Shown here: piece by piece, positions 27,901 through 36,028 of the stretch | How the letters are laid out: each line of letters begins with the position of its first letter | How positions within the stretch are numbered: the first letter of the stretch is position 1 | Assembly (NCBI GenBank): GCA_016871805.1 | Contig: VHCG01000010.1 | Location: 1 to 64,000 of the forward strand | Source: Verrucomicrobiota bacterium | GTDB lineage: Bacteria; Verrucomicrobiota; Verrucomicrobiia; Limisphaerales; UBA9464 | DNA: 64,000 nucleotides | Reading direction: 5' to 3' | Translations under genes and position numbers: made by a program | The notes under the pieces: generated by a model | Databases searched by the model: none | Seen by the model: the letters and a program-made list of their open reading frames with translations, nothing else | Told to the model about the DNA's origin: nothing

Positions 27901-28124
27901 CCCTCGGCTACCTGGCGGATGACCTCGACCTGCCCCGTTACTCGGTCCAGGGATCCCAGACCCGCACCGTCCCGGCGGGTACGACGACGTCCCTGACGGT
28001 CGAGGAGGTGCCGGGTGGAGCCGTCGCCTCACCCACCCAGGGAGGCGTTCTCTTCCTCCACAGGAACGCGAAGCCCGGACGCTGGTCGGATGTACTCGGG
28101 ATCTCGGTCAATGTCCCGCAGTGA
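24921..28124 (+). CDS. Large secreted subtilisin-like serine protease with PA domain
   Basis: 1067 aa. A signal peptide (about 1-22) and a propeptide region (about 45-140) precede a peptidase S8 domain with the complete triad: Asp175 in VAVIDTGVDYTH, His254 in GHGTHVAD, Ser583 in GTSGSTPVVAG. A protease-associated (PA) domain is inserted in the catalytic domain (about 415-520, NAIAVIDRGGCNVSLKVDRA). About 450 residues of beta-rich C-terminal domains follow. This is the layout of large S8 proteases such as vpr-type or cucumisin-like enzymes. It is probably secreted to degrade proteins outside the cell. It lies 148 nt after the PEP-CTERM gene, possibly with its own promoter. Confidence 0.92.
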   Translation: MTWRHHWVALLAWVAVSGSAWGGAKPSAPSVPDPVKKIHPSLRNVSTEVVAVVRFNERPLLARLGRNAKNVGSRLTASQQAAYVNRLRARQSTTVAQVVAAGGTTLGQFTKALNAVVVQIPGHRLLDLARRPSVFSINPVSDYRLDLTDSLGAVGDAAVQSSGRTGQGIRVAVIDTGVDYTHRNLGGIGTTTAYGSAYGSGFDDPLNTTRDGLFPTSKVAGGWDFVGEYWPVLRDGESVPSLSPDEDPIDRQGHGTHVADVLAGASLDGLHRGVAPGATLYAFKACSSRELACSGVALLKALEACLTPDQPDAVDGIIDPATTVVDNPVDIINISLGTRYGQFQDEAAYMVEWLTYFGITVVCSGGNRGDLPYSVSSPGTAPGAISVAQTQMPSAKAQSIRIFRNSNRVTSTIINTASIDWAQVTGLISGPLVYLGQGCVSDPYPVPDASVRNAIAVIDRGGCNVSLKVDRAARLGAKAVIVVNNEPGDPPTFSQGAGSVFVPTLVVTQAEGDALKATLGSGVNRAAIGPAIATSLAGSMVDTSSRGPSISFQSIKPEIAAPGALMSAEVGTGASESAFAGTSGSTPVVAGAAALVQEAMLEETGDLLESWALKAALMNNADPGVLLNPVSRPGVLAPAMLAGSGELRIPAALATPAVVAVDAPTLPYEDRQASLSFGYQAFTGTTPVTLTKRLQVYSLTSGPRTYSVSGGFRDSVDQSLGAVTLRFSAPTVEVDAFGVGTVDVTLEVDPSRLPVWNLDGGSGGGDGEAFRLQEFDGTVTLASGSTRLSLPWHLLPRRAADLEVGDSALVLAGSPATVVLSNIGGAIAGVSEIFPLGGTSPQDYVKPDEFGRGEAFPDLKAVGIRRAGTSVEVAIATHEERSHPAYPAEFNVYLDVDLDGAEDYVLANAMLNLENGDPTGEMEVQVFEVQWTASGSSFQRIGSGVADSDFNSATCIFSVDAALVGLADSGLLNWYVIAFDNYFTGAATDSVPATLGYLADDLDLPRYSVQGSQTRTVPAGTTTSLTVEEVPGGAVASPTQGGVLFLHRNAKPGRWSDVLGISVNVPQ

Positions 28125-28145
28125 CGGGGCGCATGTCGTTCCCGC

Positions 28146-28166
28146 GATCGGGTTCGGTGGCCGATC
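28146..28166. terminator. Hairpin between convergent genes
   Basis: GATCGG (28146-28151) pairs with CCGATC (28161-28166) around a 9-nt loop in the 51-nt gap between the subtilase (+) and the aminotransferase (-). There is no long T-run, so termination is plausible but unproven. Confidence 0.35.
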
Positions 28167-28175
28167 TCCCGTTTC

Positions 28176-29351
28176 CTAGCCGGCCCGGACCTTGCGGACG
28201 TAGCGATCCATCCGCGTCATCGCCTCCTCGATCTGTGAGAAGGCGGTGGCGAAGCAGCACCGGACGAACCGCTCCCCACTGGTGCCAAACGCCCCTCCGG
28301 GCACACAGGCGACCTTCTCCTGCTGGAGCAGGCCTAGGGCGAACTCCTTTGCTCCGAGCCCGAGCCCATCGATGCTCGGGAAGGCATAGAAGGAACCCCG
28401 AGGCAGATGGCATCGCAGGCCCATCTCGTTCAGTGCCTTGACGATGAAGTTCCGGCGCAACCGATACTGTTCCCGCATCTCCGCAGTAGCCGCTTCCCCG
28501 TGCTCGAGGGCCTCGATGGCGGCTTCCTGGGCGATGATGCTCGCGCACAGCATCGAGTACTGGTGCACCTTCATCATGGCCTCGATCAGGGGGGCTGGTC
28601 CGCAGGCGTAGCCGATCCGGAAGCCGGTCATCGAATAGGCCTTCGAGAATCCGTGCAGGAACAGCGTCCGTTCCGCCATCCCCGGCAGGCTCGCGATCGA
28701 GACATGCTCCCCGTCGAAGGTCAGCTCGCTGTAGATCTCGTCGGTGATCACCAGGAGGTCGTGCTTCCGAGCCACTGCCGCGATCTCCTCCAGCTGCGAC
28801 CGGGCCATGGTCCCGCCAGTGGGGTTCGTCGGAAAGTTCAGCATCAACACCTTGCTGCGGGGGGTGAGGACGGCCTCGATGGCCGAGGCCCGGACCGCGA
28901 ATCCATCCTCCGCAAGACAGGCGACCGGCACCGGCTTGCCGTGGGTCAGCACGACGCTCGGGCTGTAGCTGACGTAGCAGGGCTCGTGATAGACCACCTC
29001 GTCCCCAGGATTGATCACCGCGCGCAGGGCGAGGTCGAGCGCCTCGCTGACGCCTACCGTCACCAGGATCTGGTTCTTCGGGTCGTAGTGGACACCGAAG
29101 TTCCTCGAAACGTACGCACTGATGGACTCCCGAAGCCGGAGCAGTCCGAGGTTGGAGGTGTACTGTGTGCGTCCGCGCTCCAAGGCGTAGATCGCAGCCT
29201 CTCGGATGTTCCACGGGGTGGCGAAATCAGGCTCACCGACGCCAAGGGAGATCACGCCGGGGGTGTTCTGGACGATGTCGAAGAAGTCGCGGATGCCGGA
29301 TCGCGGAATCCCGGCGACATGGCGGGCGATGGCGGCCGTGGGGTCGAACAT
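28176..29351 (-). CDS. Class I/II PLP-dependent aminotransferase
   Basis: 391 aa from ATG 29351; a TTG at 29381 is the upstream alternative. Fold type I motifs: ISLGVGEPDFATPW, the MLNFPTNPTGGT substrate loop, ITDEIYSELTFDG, and the PLP lysine in HGFSKAYSMTGFRIGY. The family includes aspartate, aromatic and LL-diaminopimelate aminotransferases; the sequence is closest to the AspC/PatA-type group, but the substrate cannot be assigned. It stands alone, convergent with the subtilase and 50 nt downstream of the lipoprotein gene. Confidence 0.9.
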   Translation of the reverse strand: MFDPTAAIARHVAGIPRSGIRDFFDIVQNTPGVISLGVGEPDFATPWNIREAAIYALERGRTQYTSNLGLLRLRESISAYVSRNFGVHYDPKNQILVTVGVSEALDLALRAVINPGDEVVYHEPCYVSYSPSVVLTHGKPVPVACLAEDGFAVRASAIEAVLTPRSKVLMLNFPTNPTGGTMARSQLEEIAAVARKHDLLVITDEIYSELTFDGEHVSIASLPGMAERTLFLHGFSKAYSMTGFRIGYACGPAPLIEAMMKVHQYSMLCASIIAQEAAIEALEHGEAATAEMREQYRLRRNFIVKALNEMGLRCHLPRGSFYAFPSIDGLGLGAKEFALGLLQQEKVACVPGGAFGTSGERFVRCCFATAFSQIEEAMTRMDRYVRKVRAG

Positions 29352-29401
29352 GGACGAGCAGGAAGTTTTGGCGGGAGACAACCCGGTAGGAGCCGCAGGG
29401 T

Positions 29402-29803
29402 CTACTTCGCGGGGGCCAGCAGGAGGGTCAATCCGTTCGTCGGACTACCCGGGGTCAGCACCTTGAGGCTCTGGCTCTCCATGAAGAGCACGCCATTTGC
29501 CTTCCGCACGGCCATTGCGACCAGCGTATACCCGTTCTCCGGGCGTACGCCTGCGGCGTTGTAGCGAACGGAGAACGCGACGGGCGAACCTCCCGAGAAG
29601 TTCAGCTGGTCCACACCGAGGATGTTGGTGGTGGCCGGCCTCGAAACCGTCTCGATCAGGTGGATCCGAAGGACGGAGTCGGCTGGAATCGAGCCCGGAA
29701 ACACCACCGTCCTGCGGAGCGTGGCCTGGACGACCTTGGCCTTGGAATGGGCGCATCCCAGCATCAGGCCGCAGAGAAGGGTCATGGCAACGTTTCGGAT
29801 CAT
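29402..29803 (-). CDS. YbaY/YscW-like small lipoprotein
   Basis: 133 aa. A lipoprotein signal peptide with lipobox (LMLGC, Cys17) is followed by one beta-sandwich domain: LRRTVVFPGSIPADSVLRIHL, PVAFSVRYNAAGVRPENGYTL and VAMAVRKANGVLFMES. This pattern fits the YbaY/YscW family (PF09619, type III secretion pilotin-like), found as stand-alone lipoproteins in many Gram-negatives. No secretion genes are nearby. Function unknown. Confidence 0.7.
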   Translation of the reverse strand: MIRNVAMTLLCGLMLGCAHSKAKVVQATLRRTVVFPGSIPADSVLRIHLIETVSRPATTNILGVDQLNFSGGSPVAFSVRYNAAGVRPENGYTLVAMAVRKANGVLFMESQSLKVLTPGSPTNGLTLLLAPAK

Positions 29804-29887
29804 GCGGCCGCGAGGGAAGACCAGCCACGGACCTGTCGCAATTCGAAATTCCCCGGAGACCCCGCCGAACGAGGCCCCACCGGACGG

Positions 29888-29909
29888 GTGATGCAGTGTC
29901 CTGCATCAC
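29888..29909. promoter_or_regulatory. Inverted repeat between divergent genes
   Basis: GTGATGCAG and CTGCATCAC form a perfect 9-bp inverted repeat around TGTC. It lies 85 bp upstream of the lipoprotein gene (-) and about 150 bp upstream of the ABC ATPase (+), a typical operator position. The remainder of 29804-30055 shows no gene. Confidence 0.45.
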
Positions 29910-30055
29910 TGGGCGCGAAGTCACCGATGACACACGACACGTCAGACCGGAGAGGGGATTGGACTTCATTCCATCGATCGAGCCCTCTTGATCGGGATGA
30001 CGGCTTTGATTCGGCAGGGCTTGGTTCGCAGACCTGATCCGTCCAGAATCACCCA

Positions 30056-31063
30056 GTGCCGGCCATCGACGTCCAGGGACTCACCAAGGAATTCCGCACT
30101 GCCAAGAAGGCCCCGGGACTGGGGGGTGCAATCCGGGGTCTGTTCCGCCGGGAGTCGGAGACCGGCGTGGCCGTCCGCGATGTTGGTTTCCGGATCGAGG
30201 AAGGGGAGTTCGTCGGATTTCTCGGACCCAACGGCGCCGGCAAGACGACGACGCTGAAGATGCTTTCGGGACTCCTGTATCCGACCCGTGGCACGGCCAG
30301 CGTCCTGGGACATGTCCCGTGGCACCGGGAGGACGGCTATCGCCGGCAGTTCGCGCTCCTGCTGGGCCAGAAGAACCAGCTCTGGTGGGACCTGCCGGCC
30401 CGTGAATCCCTGGAGCTCAATGGGCGCATCTATGGACTCGAGGAAGCCCGTTTCCGCAGGACCATCGATGAGATGTCCGAACTCCTGGGGGTCCGGGACA
30501 AGCTGTCGACCGCTGTCCGGGAGCTGTCTCTCGGTGAGCGCATGAAGTGTGAGCTCATCGCTGCCCTGCTCCATGAACCGCGGATCCTGTTCCTCGACGA
30601 ACCCACCATCGGTCTCGACGTCGTCTCGTCCCAGGTCGTGCGGGACTTCCTGAAACGTCACAACCAGACCCGGCGCACCACCATCCTGCTGACGAGCCAC
30701 TACATGGCGGACATCCAGGAGCTCTGCGAGCGGGTGATCATCATCGATCGCGGCACCGTGTTCTTTGACGGACGGCTCGAGGAAATCCTCGGCCGGTTTG
30801 CCGGACACAAGATCGTCACCCTCCGACATGATCCTACGCCGGTGGGCACGGTGGAGGCCTCGGGGTTTGGTGAGGTCGTCGAGCAGACCCCCGTATCCCT
30901 TAAGCTCAAGGTCCCTAGGGACCGCGTCATCCCGGCAGTGAAGGCGCTTCTGGACGCCTATCCTGTCCAGGACTTCAGCGTTGAGGAGGTCCCGGTGGAG
31001 GATGTCATCCGCCAGCTCTTTCGAAGGGATGCGCCGTCGGCCGATGCCCACCACTCCACCTGA
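30056..31063 (+). CDS. ABC-2-type transporter ATPase (NatA-like), no permease nearby
   Basis: 335 aa from a GTG. Walker A GPNGAGKTTTLKM, Q-loop LLGQKNQLWWDLP, Walker B ILFLDEPTIGLD, H-loop TSHYMADI. The signature is degenerate (LSLGERMKCEL rather than LSGGQ), a form seen in the ABC-2 subgroup that pairs with ABC2_membrane_6-type permeases. The partner permease normally follows, but here a cupredoxin gene follows after 122 nt, so the transporter half must be encoded elsewhere. Substrate unknown. Confidence 0.88.
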   Translation: MPAIDVQGLTKEFRTAKKAPGLGGAIRGLFRRESETGVAVRDVGFRIEEGEFVGFLGPNGAGKTTTLKMLSGLLYPTRGTASVLGHVPWHREDGYRRQFALLLGQKNQLWWDLPARESLELNGRIYGLEEARFRRTIDEMSELLGVRDKLSTAVRELSLGERMKCELIAALLHEPRILFLDEPTIGLDVVSSQVVRDFLKRHNQTRRTTILLTSHYMADIQELCERVIIIDRGTVFFDGRLEEILGRFAGHKIVTLRHDPTPVGTVEASGFGEVVEQTPVSLKLKVPRDRVIPAVKALLDAYPVQDFSVEEVPVEDVIRQLFRRDAPSADAHHST

Positions 31064-31099
31064 AGAACTGCATTGGTTCCGCGTCCACTCGGGTGCCCT

Positions 31100-31115
31100 T
31101 GTGAAAGATTTCACG
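31100..31115 (+). promoter_or_regulatory. CRP/FNR-like operator
   Basis: TGTGA, six bases, TCACG matches the CRP consensus TGTGA-N6-TCACA at nine of ten positions; GTGAAA/TTTCAC is a perfect dyad. It sits just upstream of the candidate -35 box of the cupredoxin/cytochrome oxidase cluster. Confidence 0.5.
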
Positions 31116-31121
31116 AAGAGC

Positions 31122-31149
31122 TTGACCCATTAACAAACCTGTTTAGCTT
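31122..31149 (+). promoter_or_regulatory. Candidate sigma-70 promoter for cupredoxin/cox cluster
   Basis: A -35 TTGACC (31122-31127) and a weak -10 TAGCTT (31144-31149) are separated by 16 bp in an AT-rich stretch, with the ATG at 31186. The -35 box is good, the -10 poor. Confidence 0.4.
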
Positions 31150-31185
31150 TTAGGCATCTTAGGAAGAAGAACTTCTCTTAACATC

Positions 31186-31887
31186 ATGAAAACGCTCGTT
31201 CCCATTGCTGCCACGGTTATTGCCACCTCGTTGCCCCTCTCCGCGGCTGAGATTAACGCTAAAGTAACCCTAAAGGGCACGCCCCCGCCTGCTGCGGTGA
31301 TTGCGGCGGTCAAGGCAGACGCCAATTGCGGCAAGGTGGCCGTGGGCGAGGCGAAGAGTCGGGTCTACGTCGTGGGGGCCAACGGGGCGCTCGCGAACAC
31401 GGTGGTCTACATCAAGAAGGGGCTCGAGGGTAAGACCTTCCCGGCTCCGACCACCAAGCCTGAGATCGATCAGAAGGGGTGCATGTACTACCCCTACGTC
31501 GCGGCCGTCATGGTGGGGCAGAAGTTCGACGTCAAGAATTCAGACCCGTTCATGCACAACGTGAACGCGACCCCGAAGGTCAACAAGGGATTCAACTTCG
31601 CGCAGGCATCGCAGGGGCAGGTCAACGAGAAGATGTTCGACAAGCCTGAGCTTGGGGTTCGCTTGGCCTGCAATGTTCATCCATGGATGATCACCTACGT
31701 GAGCGTGCTCGAGAATCCGTTCTTCGCGGTCACCGACGAAACCGGCGCCATTTCGATCAAGGGAGATCTCCCGGACGGCAAGTATACGATTGAGGCCTTT
31801 CACCAGAAGGCTGGGACCCAAGTCCAGGAGATCGAGGTCAGGGATGGCAAGGCCACCGTGGATTTCACCTTCGATGTGAAGAGTTGA
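31186..31887 (+). CDS. Secreted cupredoxin-like copper protein
   Basis: 233 aa, preceded by AGGAAGAAG. After the signal peptide (about 1-20, ending LPLSAA) comes a beta-sandwich with the type-1 copper ligands of plastocyanin: His124 in MHNV and Cys162, His165, Met168 in ACNVHPWM. The C-terminal 60 residues (about 172-233) look like a carboxypeptidase-regulatory-type beta domain (GAISIKGDLPDGKYTIEAFH). Two further cysteines (48, 99) may form a disulfide. Position directly upstream of heme A synthase and cytochrome oxidase suggests a periplasmic electron carrier or copper donor for the oxidase; this is inference. Confidence 0.82.
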   Translation: MKTLVPIAATVIATSLPLSAAEINAKVTLKGTPPPAAVIAAVKADANCGKVAVGEAKSRVYVVGANGALANTVVYIKKGLEGKTFPAPTTKPEIDQKGCMYYPYVAAVMVGQKFDVKNSDPFMHNVNATPKVNKGFNFAQASQGQVNEKMFDKPELGVRLACNVHPWMITYVSVLENPFFAVTDETGAISIKGDLPDGKYTIEAFHQKAGTQVQEIEVRDGKATVDFTFDVKS

Positions 31888-31899
31888 TGGGATGTCCTT

Positions 31900-31927
31900 T
31901 GAACCAGGATCCTTGAACCGGGATCCT
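31900..31927. repeat. Tandem 14-bp direct repeat
   Basis: TGAACCAGGATCCT is followed immediately by TGAACCGGGATCCT (one mismatch). The units also form an inverted repeat (AGGATCC / GGATCCT). A run of six T (31944-31949) just before the ctaA GTG might make this region an attenuator-like element. Confidence 0.6.
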
Positions 31928-31950
31928 AATTACGGCATTCCCGTTTTTTC

Positions 31951-33168
31951 GTGAACACCGACCGATATCGATTCCTGTTCGCACTGCTAACTTTCCTAGC
32001 GACGCTGGGGTTGGTCTGCATGGGGGGGCTCGTCACCAGCAAGGGGGTTGGCATGTCGGTCCCGGACTGGCCGACCAGCTTTGGCTACAACATGTTCGCC
32101 CTGCCGGTGAACCAGTGGCTCCACGGCGGCGTGTTCGACGAGCACACCCACCGACTCTGGGCCTCTTCGGTCGGGTTGCTGGTGGTTCTTCTAACCCGCT
32201 GGATGGGCGGATCTCCGGCCAGGAAATCGCTCGCGATGGTAGGCGTAGTCGAAATCGTCGCAGGCATCTTTCTTCTTAGGATCGGTCCAGAGTGGAGGGG
32301 AGGGGGCGCATTTCTCGCCAGCATTGGTGCTGTTGTTGTTCTAGTTGCGGCCATCCCGGGACTTCGGGTTCCTGCCGGAGGCGTGCTTCCCAGGCTCGCT
32401 TGGGCTGCCTTCCTGCTGGTCCAAGTCCAAGGACTTCTCGGCGGGCTCCGGGTGGTGCTCGACAAGGCGCTGGTCGGCCATGTGACGCTAGGAACCTTGT
32501 TCGGACTGGTCCACGGATGCCTGGGGCAAACGTTCTTCGTACTGTTAGGAGTCATTGCACTCCTCAGCTCCCCGTGGTGGGCCCGCCTTCCCGCCCACGG
32601 GTATGTCGCTGGAAGGTTTGAGGTTCGTGGGCTCCTGCTGGCCACGGGATTCGTAGCGTTGCAGCTGGTCCTTGGAGCCTCAATGCGGCATCAGCATGCC
32701 GGCTTGGCGATCCTAGATTTTCCGCTCGCCTACGGACGATGGTGGCCACTCACCGATCCAGAGTCGGTCGTCCGCTACAACCAAGTACGGATGGATGAGT
32801 CCACCGTGACAGCCTTCCAGATCCAGCTTCAGATGCTGCATCGACTGGGTGCGGTGGCTGCCGTGGTAGCCATCCTCACAATGACGGTGCGGGTCGGTCG
32901 CCGATTTGGTTGGGCCTCGTCGCTGGGTCGAGGGGTCGTCGTCTGGAGTGGCATCGCCCTCGCCCAATTCACCCTTGGGATGATGACGATCTGGACCAAC
33001 AAGGCGGCGGATGTCGCGACCGCCCATGTTGCCGGTGGAGCCTCGCTTCTGTGTCTGGGTACGGCGTTGGTTCTCACCGCCCGAAGGCTCACGATGCCGA
33101 TTTCGGCCGGGATGGAGTCGTACCGAACTCCGGGATTGCCCCGGGCCGTGCTGCAGGGAACGCCGTGA
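31951..33168 (+). CDS. ctaA: Heme A synthase
   Basis: 405 aa from a GTG (MNTDRYRFLF). Eight-helix COX15/CtaA protein: GGLVTSKGVGMSVPDWPTSFG near the N-terminus, heme-binding histidines in EHTHRLWAS, VHGCLGQTFF and LHRLGAVAA, and the final THVAGG-like segment ATAHVAGGASLL. It oxidises the C8 methyl of heme O to give heme A for the oxidase. The stop overlaps the ctaB start (GTGA, 33165-33168). Confidence 0.95.
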   Translation: MNTDRYRFLFALLTFLATLGLVCMGGLVTSKGVGMSVPDWPTSFGYNMFALPVNQWLHGGVFDEHTHRLWASSVGLLVVLLTRWMGGSPARKSLAMVGVVEIVAGIFLLRIGPEWRGGGAFLASIGAVVVLVAAIPGLRVPAGGVLPRLAWAAFLLVQVQGLLGGLRVVLDKALVGHVTLGTLFGLVHGCLGQTFFVLLGVIALLSSPWWARLPAHGYVAGRFEVRGLLLATGFVALQLVLGASMRHQHAGLAILDFPLAYGRWWPLTDPESVVRYNQVRMDESTVTAFQIQLQMLHRLGAVAAVVAILTMTVRVGRRFGWASSLGRGVVVWSGIALAQFTLGMMTIWTNKAADVATAHVAGGASLLCLGTALVLTARRLTMPISAGMESYRTPGLPRAVLQGTP

Positions 33169-34166
33169 ACTCTTCCCCAACATCCATCTCTCCGGTATCC
33201 GACCTCGTTCGCGAGCGTGGGGTGATGTCGGCGTTGATGGAGCTGACCAAGGCCCGGCTGACTCTGTTAGTCGTCCTGACCACTGTTGTAGGGTTCCATC
33301 TGGGTGCTCCCGCTTCGGTGGATCTCGGGCTCCTGACCGATGTGTTGGCAGGGACGGCATTGTTGGCGGCCGGTGCTGCGGTGTTGAATCAGGTCCTCGA
33401 ACGGGAATTCGACGCGAGAATGCGTCGAACCGCAGAGAGGCCGATCCCTTCGGGCCGTATCACGCCGACCTCGGCGCTGCTCGTCGGTTCCGCCCTGAGT
33501 CTCCTCGGCCTCGTCTGGCTATTGTTCCGGGTGAATCCCCTGACGGCCCTGTTGGGGGTCGCGACCTGGACCAGCTACGTGGCTGTCTACACCCCGCTCA
33601 AGCGGATCACGGTGCTGAACACCGTGGTGGGAGCGGTTCCGGGTGCGCTTCCGCCGCTCATGGGATGGTCGGCGGCGACCGATTCCGTCTCCGCACCGGG
33701 TTGGTCGCTTTTCGGGGTCCTCTTTTTCTGGCAGCTGCCGCACTTCATGGCGATTGCGTGGCTCTACCGTGAGGAGTACCAGCGTGCCGGTTTCCGGATG
33801 CTCTCCGGTGTGGACCCCGATGGGATCCGGACCGCCGCCTCAGCCGTCCGGAACACCCTGGCGTTGCTCGGCGTGAGCCTGTTTCCCTTCGTCTTTGGTC
33901 TCGTCGGCCACTGGTATCTGGTCGGGGCCGTGGTCCTTGGCGGGGCCTTCCTCGCATTCGCCATCCAGTTCGCCCGCACGCTGTCCCAAACTTCTGCGAG
34001 ACGGCTGTTCTTCGCGAGCATCGTCTACTTACCCGTATTGCTGGGTCTTCTGGTTTTGGACAAGCAGACCCGGCGATTGACATCCCAGCACCCAGCCTAT
34101 TCAACATCTGGAGTCTCCGTTCCGACGGAGAACTTGATGCCTTCGTTTTCCAGATCAATCGACTGA
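33165..34166 (+). CDS. ctaB: Protoheme IX farnesyltransferase (heme O synthase)
   Basis: 333 aa from the GTG at 33165 overlapping the ctaA stop. UbiA-family motifs: the first Asp-rich site NQVLEREFDARMRRTAERPIPSG and the second YTPLKRIT...NTVVGAVPGALPPLMGW, then FFWQLPHFMAIAWLY. Nine helices. It makes heme O, the substrate of CtaA. Ten nt separate it from coxA. Confidence 0.95.
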   Translation: MNSSPTSISPVSDLVRERGVMSALMELTKARLTLLVVLTTVVGFHLGAPASVDLGLLTDVLAGTALLAAGAAVLNQVLEREFDARMRRTAERPIPSGRITPTSALLVGSALSLLGLVWLLFRVNPLTALLGVATWTSYVAVYTPLKRITVLNTVVGAVPGALPPLMGWSAATDSVSAPGWSLFGVLFFWQLPHFMAIAWLYREEYQRAGFRMLSGVDPDGIRTAASAVRNTLALLGVSLFPFVFGLVGHWYLVGAVVLGGAFLAFAIQFARTLSQTSARRLFFASIVYLPVLLGLLVLDKQTRRLTSQHPAYSTSGVSVPTENLMPSFSRSID

Positions 34167-34175
34167 CACCTCCTT

Positions 34176-35990
34176 ATGGCGTCCACCTCATCTCACACTT
34201 CGGCCCCGCATGGCGTATCCCACGACGACCACTACCACCACGAGCCCGGATTCTTTGAAAAGTACATCTTTTCGACCGACCACAAAATGATCGGGATCCA
34301 GTATGGGCTCTCCTCCTTGGCCTTCCTGTTCTTCGGATTCTTGCTGATGATGGCCATGCGGTGGCAGCTGGCCTATCCTGGTAAACCGATCCCGGTGCTG
34401 GGTGCGATATTCGAGAAGGTATTAGGCGCCGATATGGCCCAGGGGGGGGTGATGCAGGCCGACCTCTACAACTCCTTTGGCGCCATGCACGGAACCATCA
34501 TGGTGTTCTTGGCGATTGTCCCGCTCGCGTTCGGTGCCTTCGGCAACTATGTCACTCCTCTCCAGATCGGCGCGCCCGACATGGCATTCCCGCGCCTCAA
34601 CATGGCGAGTTTCCACCTCTACTTCCTCGGTGGCGTGGTCATGCTCGGAAGCTTCTTCATCCCTGGCGGGGCGGCCAAGTCCGGCTGGACCAGCTATTCC
34701 CCCCTCGCGACCTTGGCAGATCCGGTCAACGTCATCGACGGCCAGACACTCTGGCTAATCGGCATGGTGTTGCTGATCACCTCGTCGCTTCTGGGTGCGG
34801 TCAACTTCATCACGACGATCATCCAGCTCCGGGCACGCGGTCTCACCTGGATGCGATTGCCCTTCTTCGTGTGGGCCCAATTTGTCACGGCCTTCCTGCT
34901 CCTGCTGGCCTTCCCCCCGCTTGAGGCAGCTGGCCTGATGCAGCTTGCCGACAACGTGCTTGGCACCTCGTTCTTCCTCCCGACTGGACTGGTTACTAGC
35001 GGCGGACAGGTGCCGGTGTCCGGCGGCGGCAGCCCGCTGCTTTGGCAGCACCTGTTCTGGTTCCTGGCACACCCCGAAGTGTACGTCCTGATCCTGCCAG
35101 CGATGGGTGTGGTCTCCGAGATCATCGCCAACAACACCCGCAAGCCGCTCTGGGGCTACCGCTCACTGGTCTTCGCTGTCCTTTCGATCGGCTTCCTCGC
35201 CTTCATCGTTTGGGCTCACCACATGTATATGACAGGAATGGGTACGAAAATCGCCACCTTTTTCCAAACGACTACGATGATGATCTCGGTTCCGTCGGTC
35301 ATTATCCTCTCAGCCCTTTTCATCTCGCTCTGGGGCGGATCCATCCGGTTCAACACCCCGATGTTGTTCGCCCTCGCGTTCCTTCCGATGTTTGGCATCG
35401 GTGGTCTGACCGGTCTTCCGCTCGGTCTGAACGCCACCGACCTCTATCTGCACGATTCCTACTACGTTATCGCCCACTTCCACTACGTCGTGGCTCCGGG
35501 AACCATTTTCGCTCTTTTCGCTGGGGTATACTACTGGTACCCGAAGATCACGGGCCGAGTGATGAATGAGACCTTCGGAAAGGTCCATTTCTGGGGTTCG
35601 TTGGTCTTCATGAACCTCATCTTCTCGCCGATGTTTATCCAAGGCATCCGCGGCATGAGCCGCCGCATGTATGACGGTGGGGCCACCTACTTCCAAGACG
35701 GTGTTGGTGCCGATCCGGGGATCCTCAAGCTGAACGTGTCCATCACCCACGCCGCTTTCGGCTTGGCGCTGTTCCAGCTGCCGTTCATTTTCAATTTCTT
35801 CTGGAGCATCTCGAACGGCAAGAAAGTCACCTCTGACAATCCATGGGAGGCGACCACCCTCGAGTGGCAAACCCCAACCCCACCTCCGCACGGCAATTTC
35901 GCTAGCGAGCCGGTCGTCTATCGGGGCCCCTACGAGTACAGCGTGCCTGGGGCCGAGAAGGACTTCAGCCCGCAGGGACAACCCGGCTGA
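34176..35990 (+). CDS. coxA: Cytochrome c oxidase subunit I (aa3-type, variant K-channel)
   Basis: 604 aa, 12 core helices. Visible residues: heme a ligands His105 (AMHGTIMVF) and His436, heme a3 ligand His434 (VIAHFHYV), CuB ligands His299, His348 and His349, Tyr303 of the His-Tyr cross-link ([11 protein letters not shown]), D-channel Asp135 ([11 protein letters not shown]) with Asn142, and Glu301. The segment that normally reads VPTGIKxF with the K-channel lysine reads VPSVIILS here, so that position is Ile377. The protein reduces O2 to water at the cytoplasmic membrane. The N-terminus is His-rich ([10 protein letters not shown]). Confidence 0.96.
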   Translation: MASTSSHTSAPHGVSHDDHYHHEPGFFEKYIFSTDHKMIGIQYGLSSLAFLFFGFLLMMAMRWQLAYPGKPIPVLGAIFEKVLGADMAQGGVMQADLYNSFGAMHGTIMVFLAIVPLAFGAFGNYVTPLQIGAPDMAFPRLNMASFHLYFLGGVVMLGSFFIPGGAAKSGWTSYSPLATLADPVNVIDGQTLWLIGMVLLITSSLLGAVNFITTIIQLRARGLTWMRLPFFVWAQFVTAFLLLLAFPPLEAAGLMQLADNVLGTSFFLPTGLVTSGGQVPVSGGGSPLLWQHLFWFLAHPEVYVLILPAMGVVSEIIANNTRKPLWGYRSLVFAVLSIGFLAFIVWAHHMYMTGMGTKIATFFQTTTMMISVPSVIILSALFISLWGGSIRFNTPMLFALAFLPMFGIGGLTGLPLGLNATDLYLHDSYYVIAHFHYVVAPGTIFALFAGVYYWYPKITGRVMNETFGKVHFWGSLVFMNLIFSPMFIQGIRGMSRRMYDGGATYFQDGVGADPGILKLNVSITHAAFGLALFQLPFIFNFFWSISNGKKVTSDNPWEATTLEWQTPTPPPHGNFASEPVVYRGPYEYSVPGAEKDFSPQGQPG

Positions 35991-36028
35991 ACTGAAATCG
36001 AGGTCCTCACTTCCTCCGGCACACCTCC

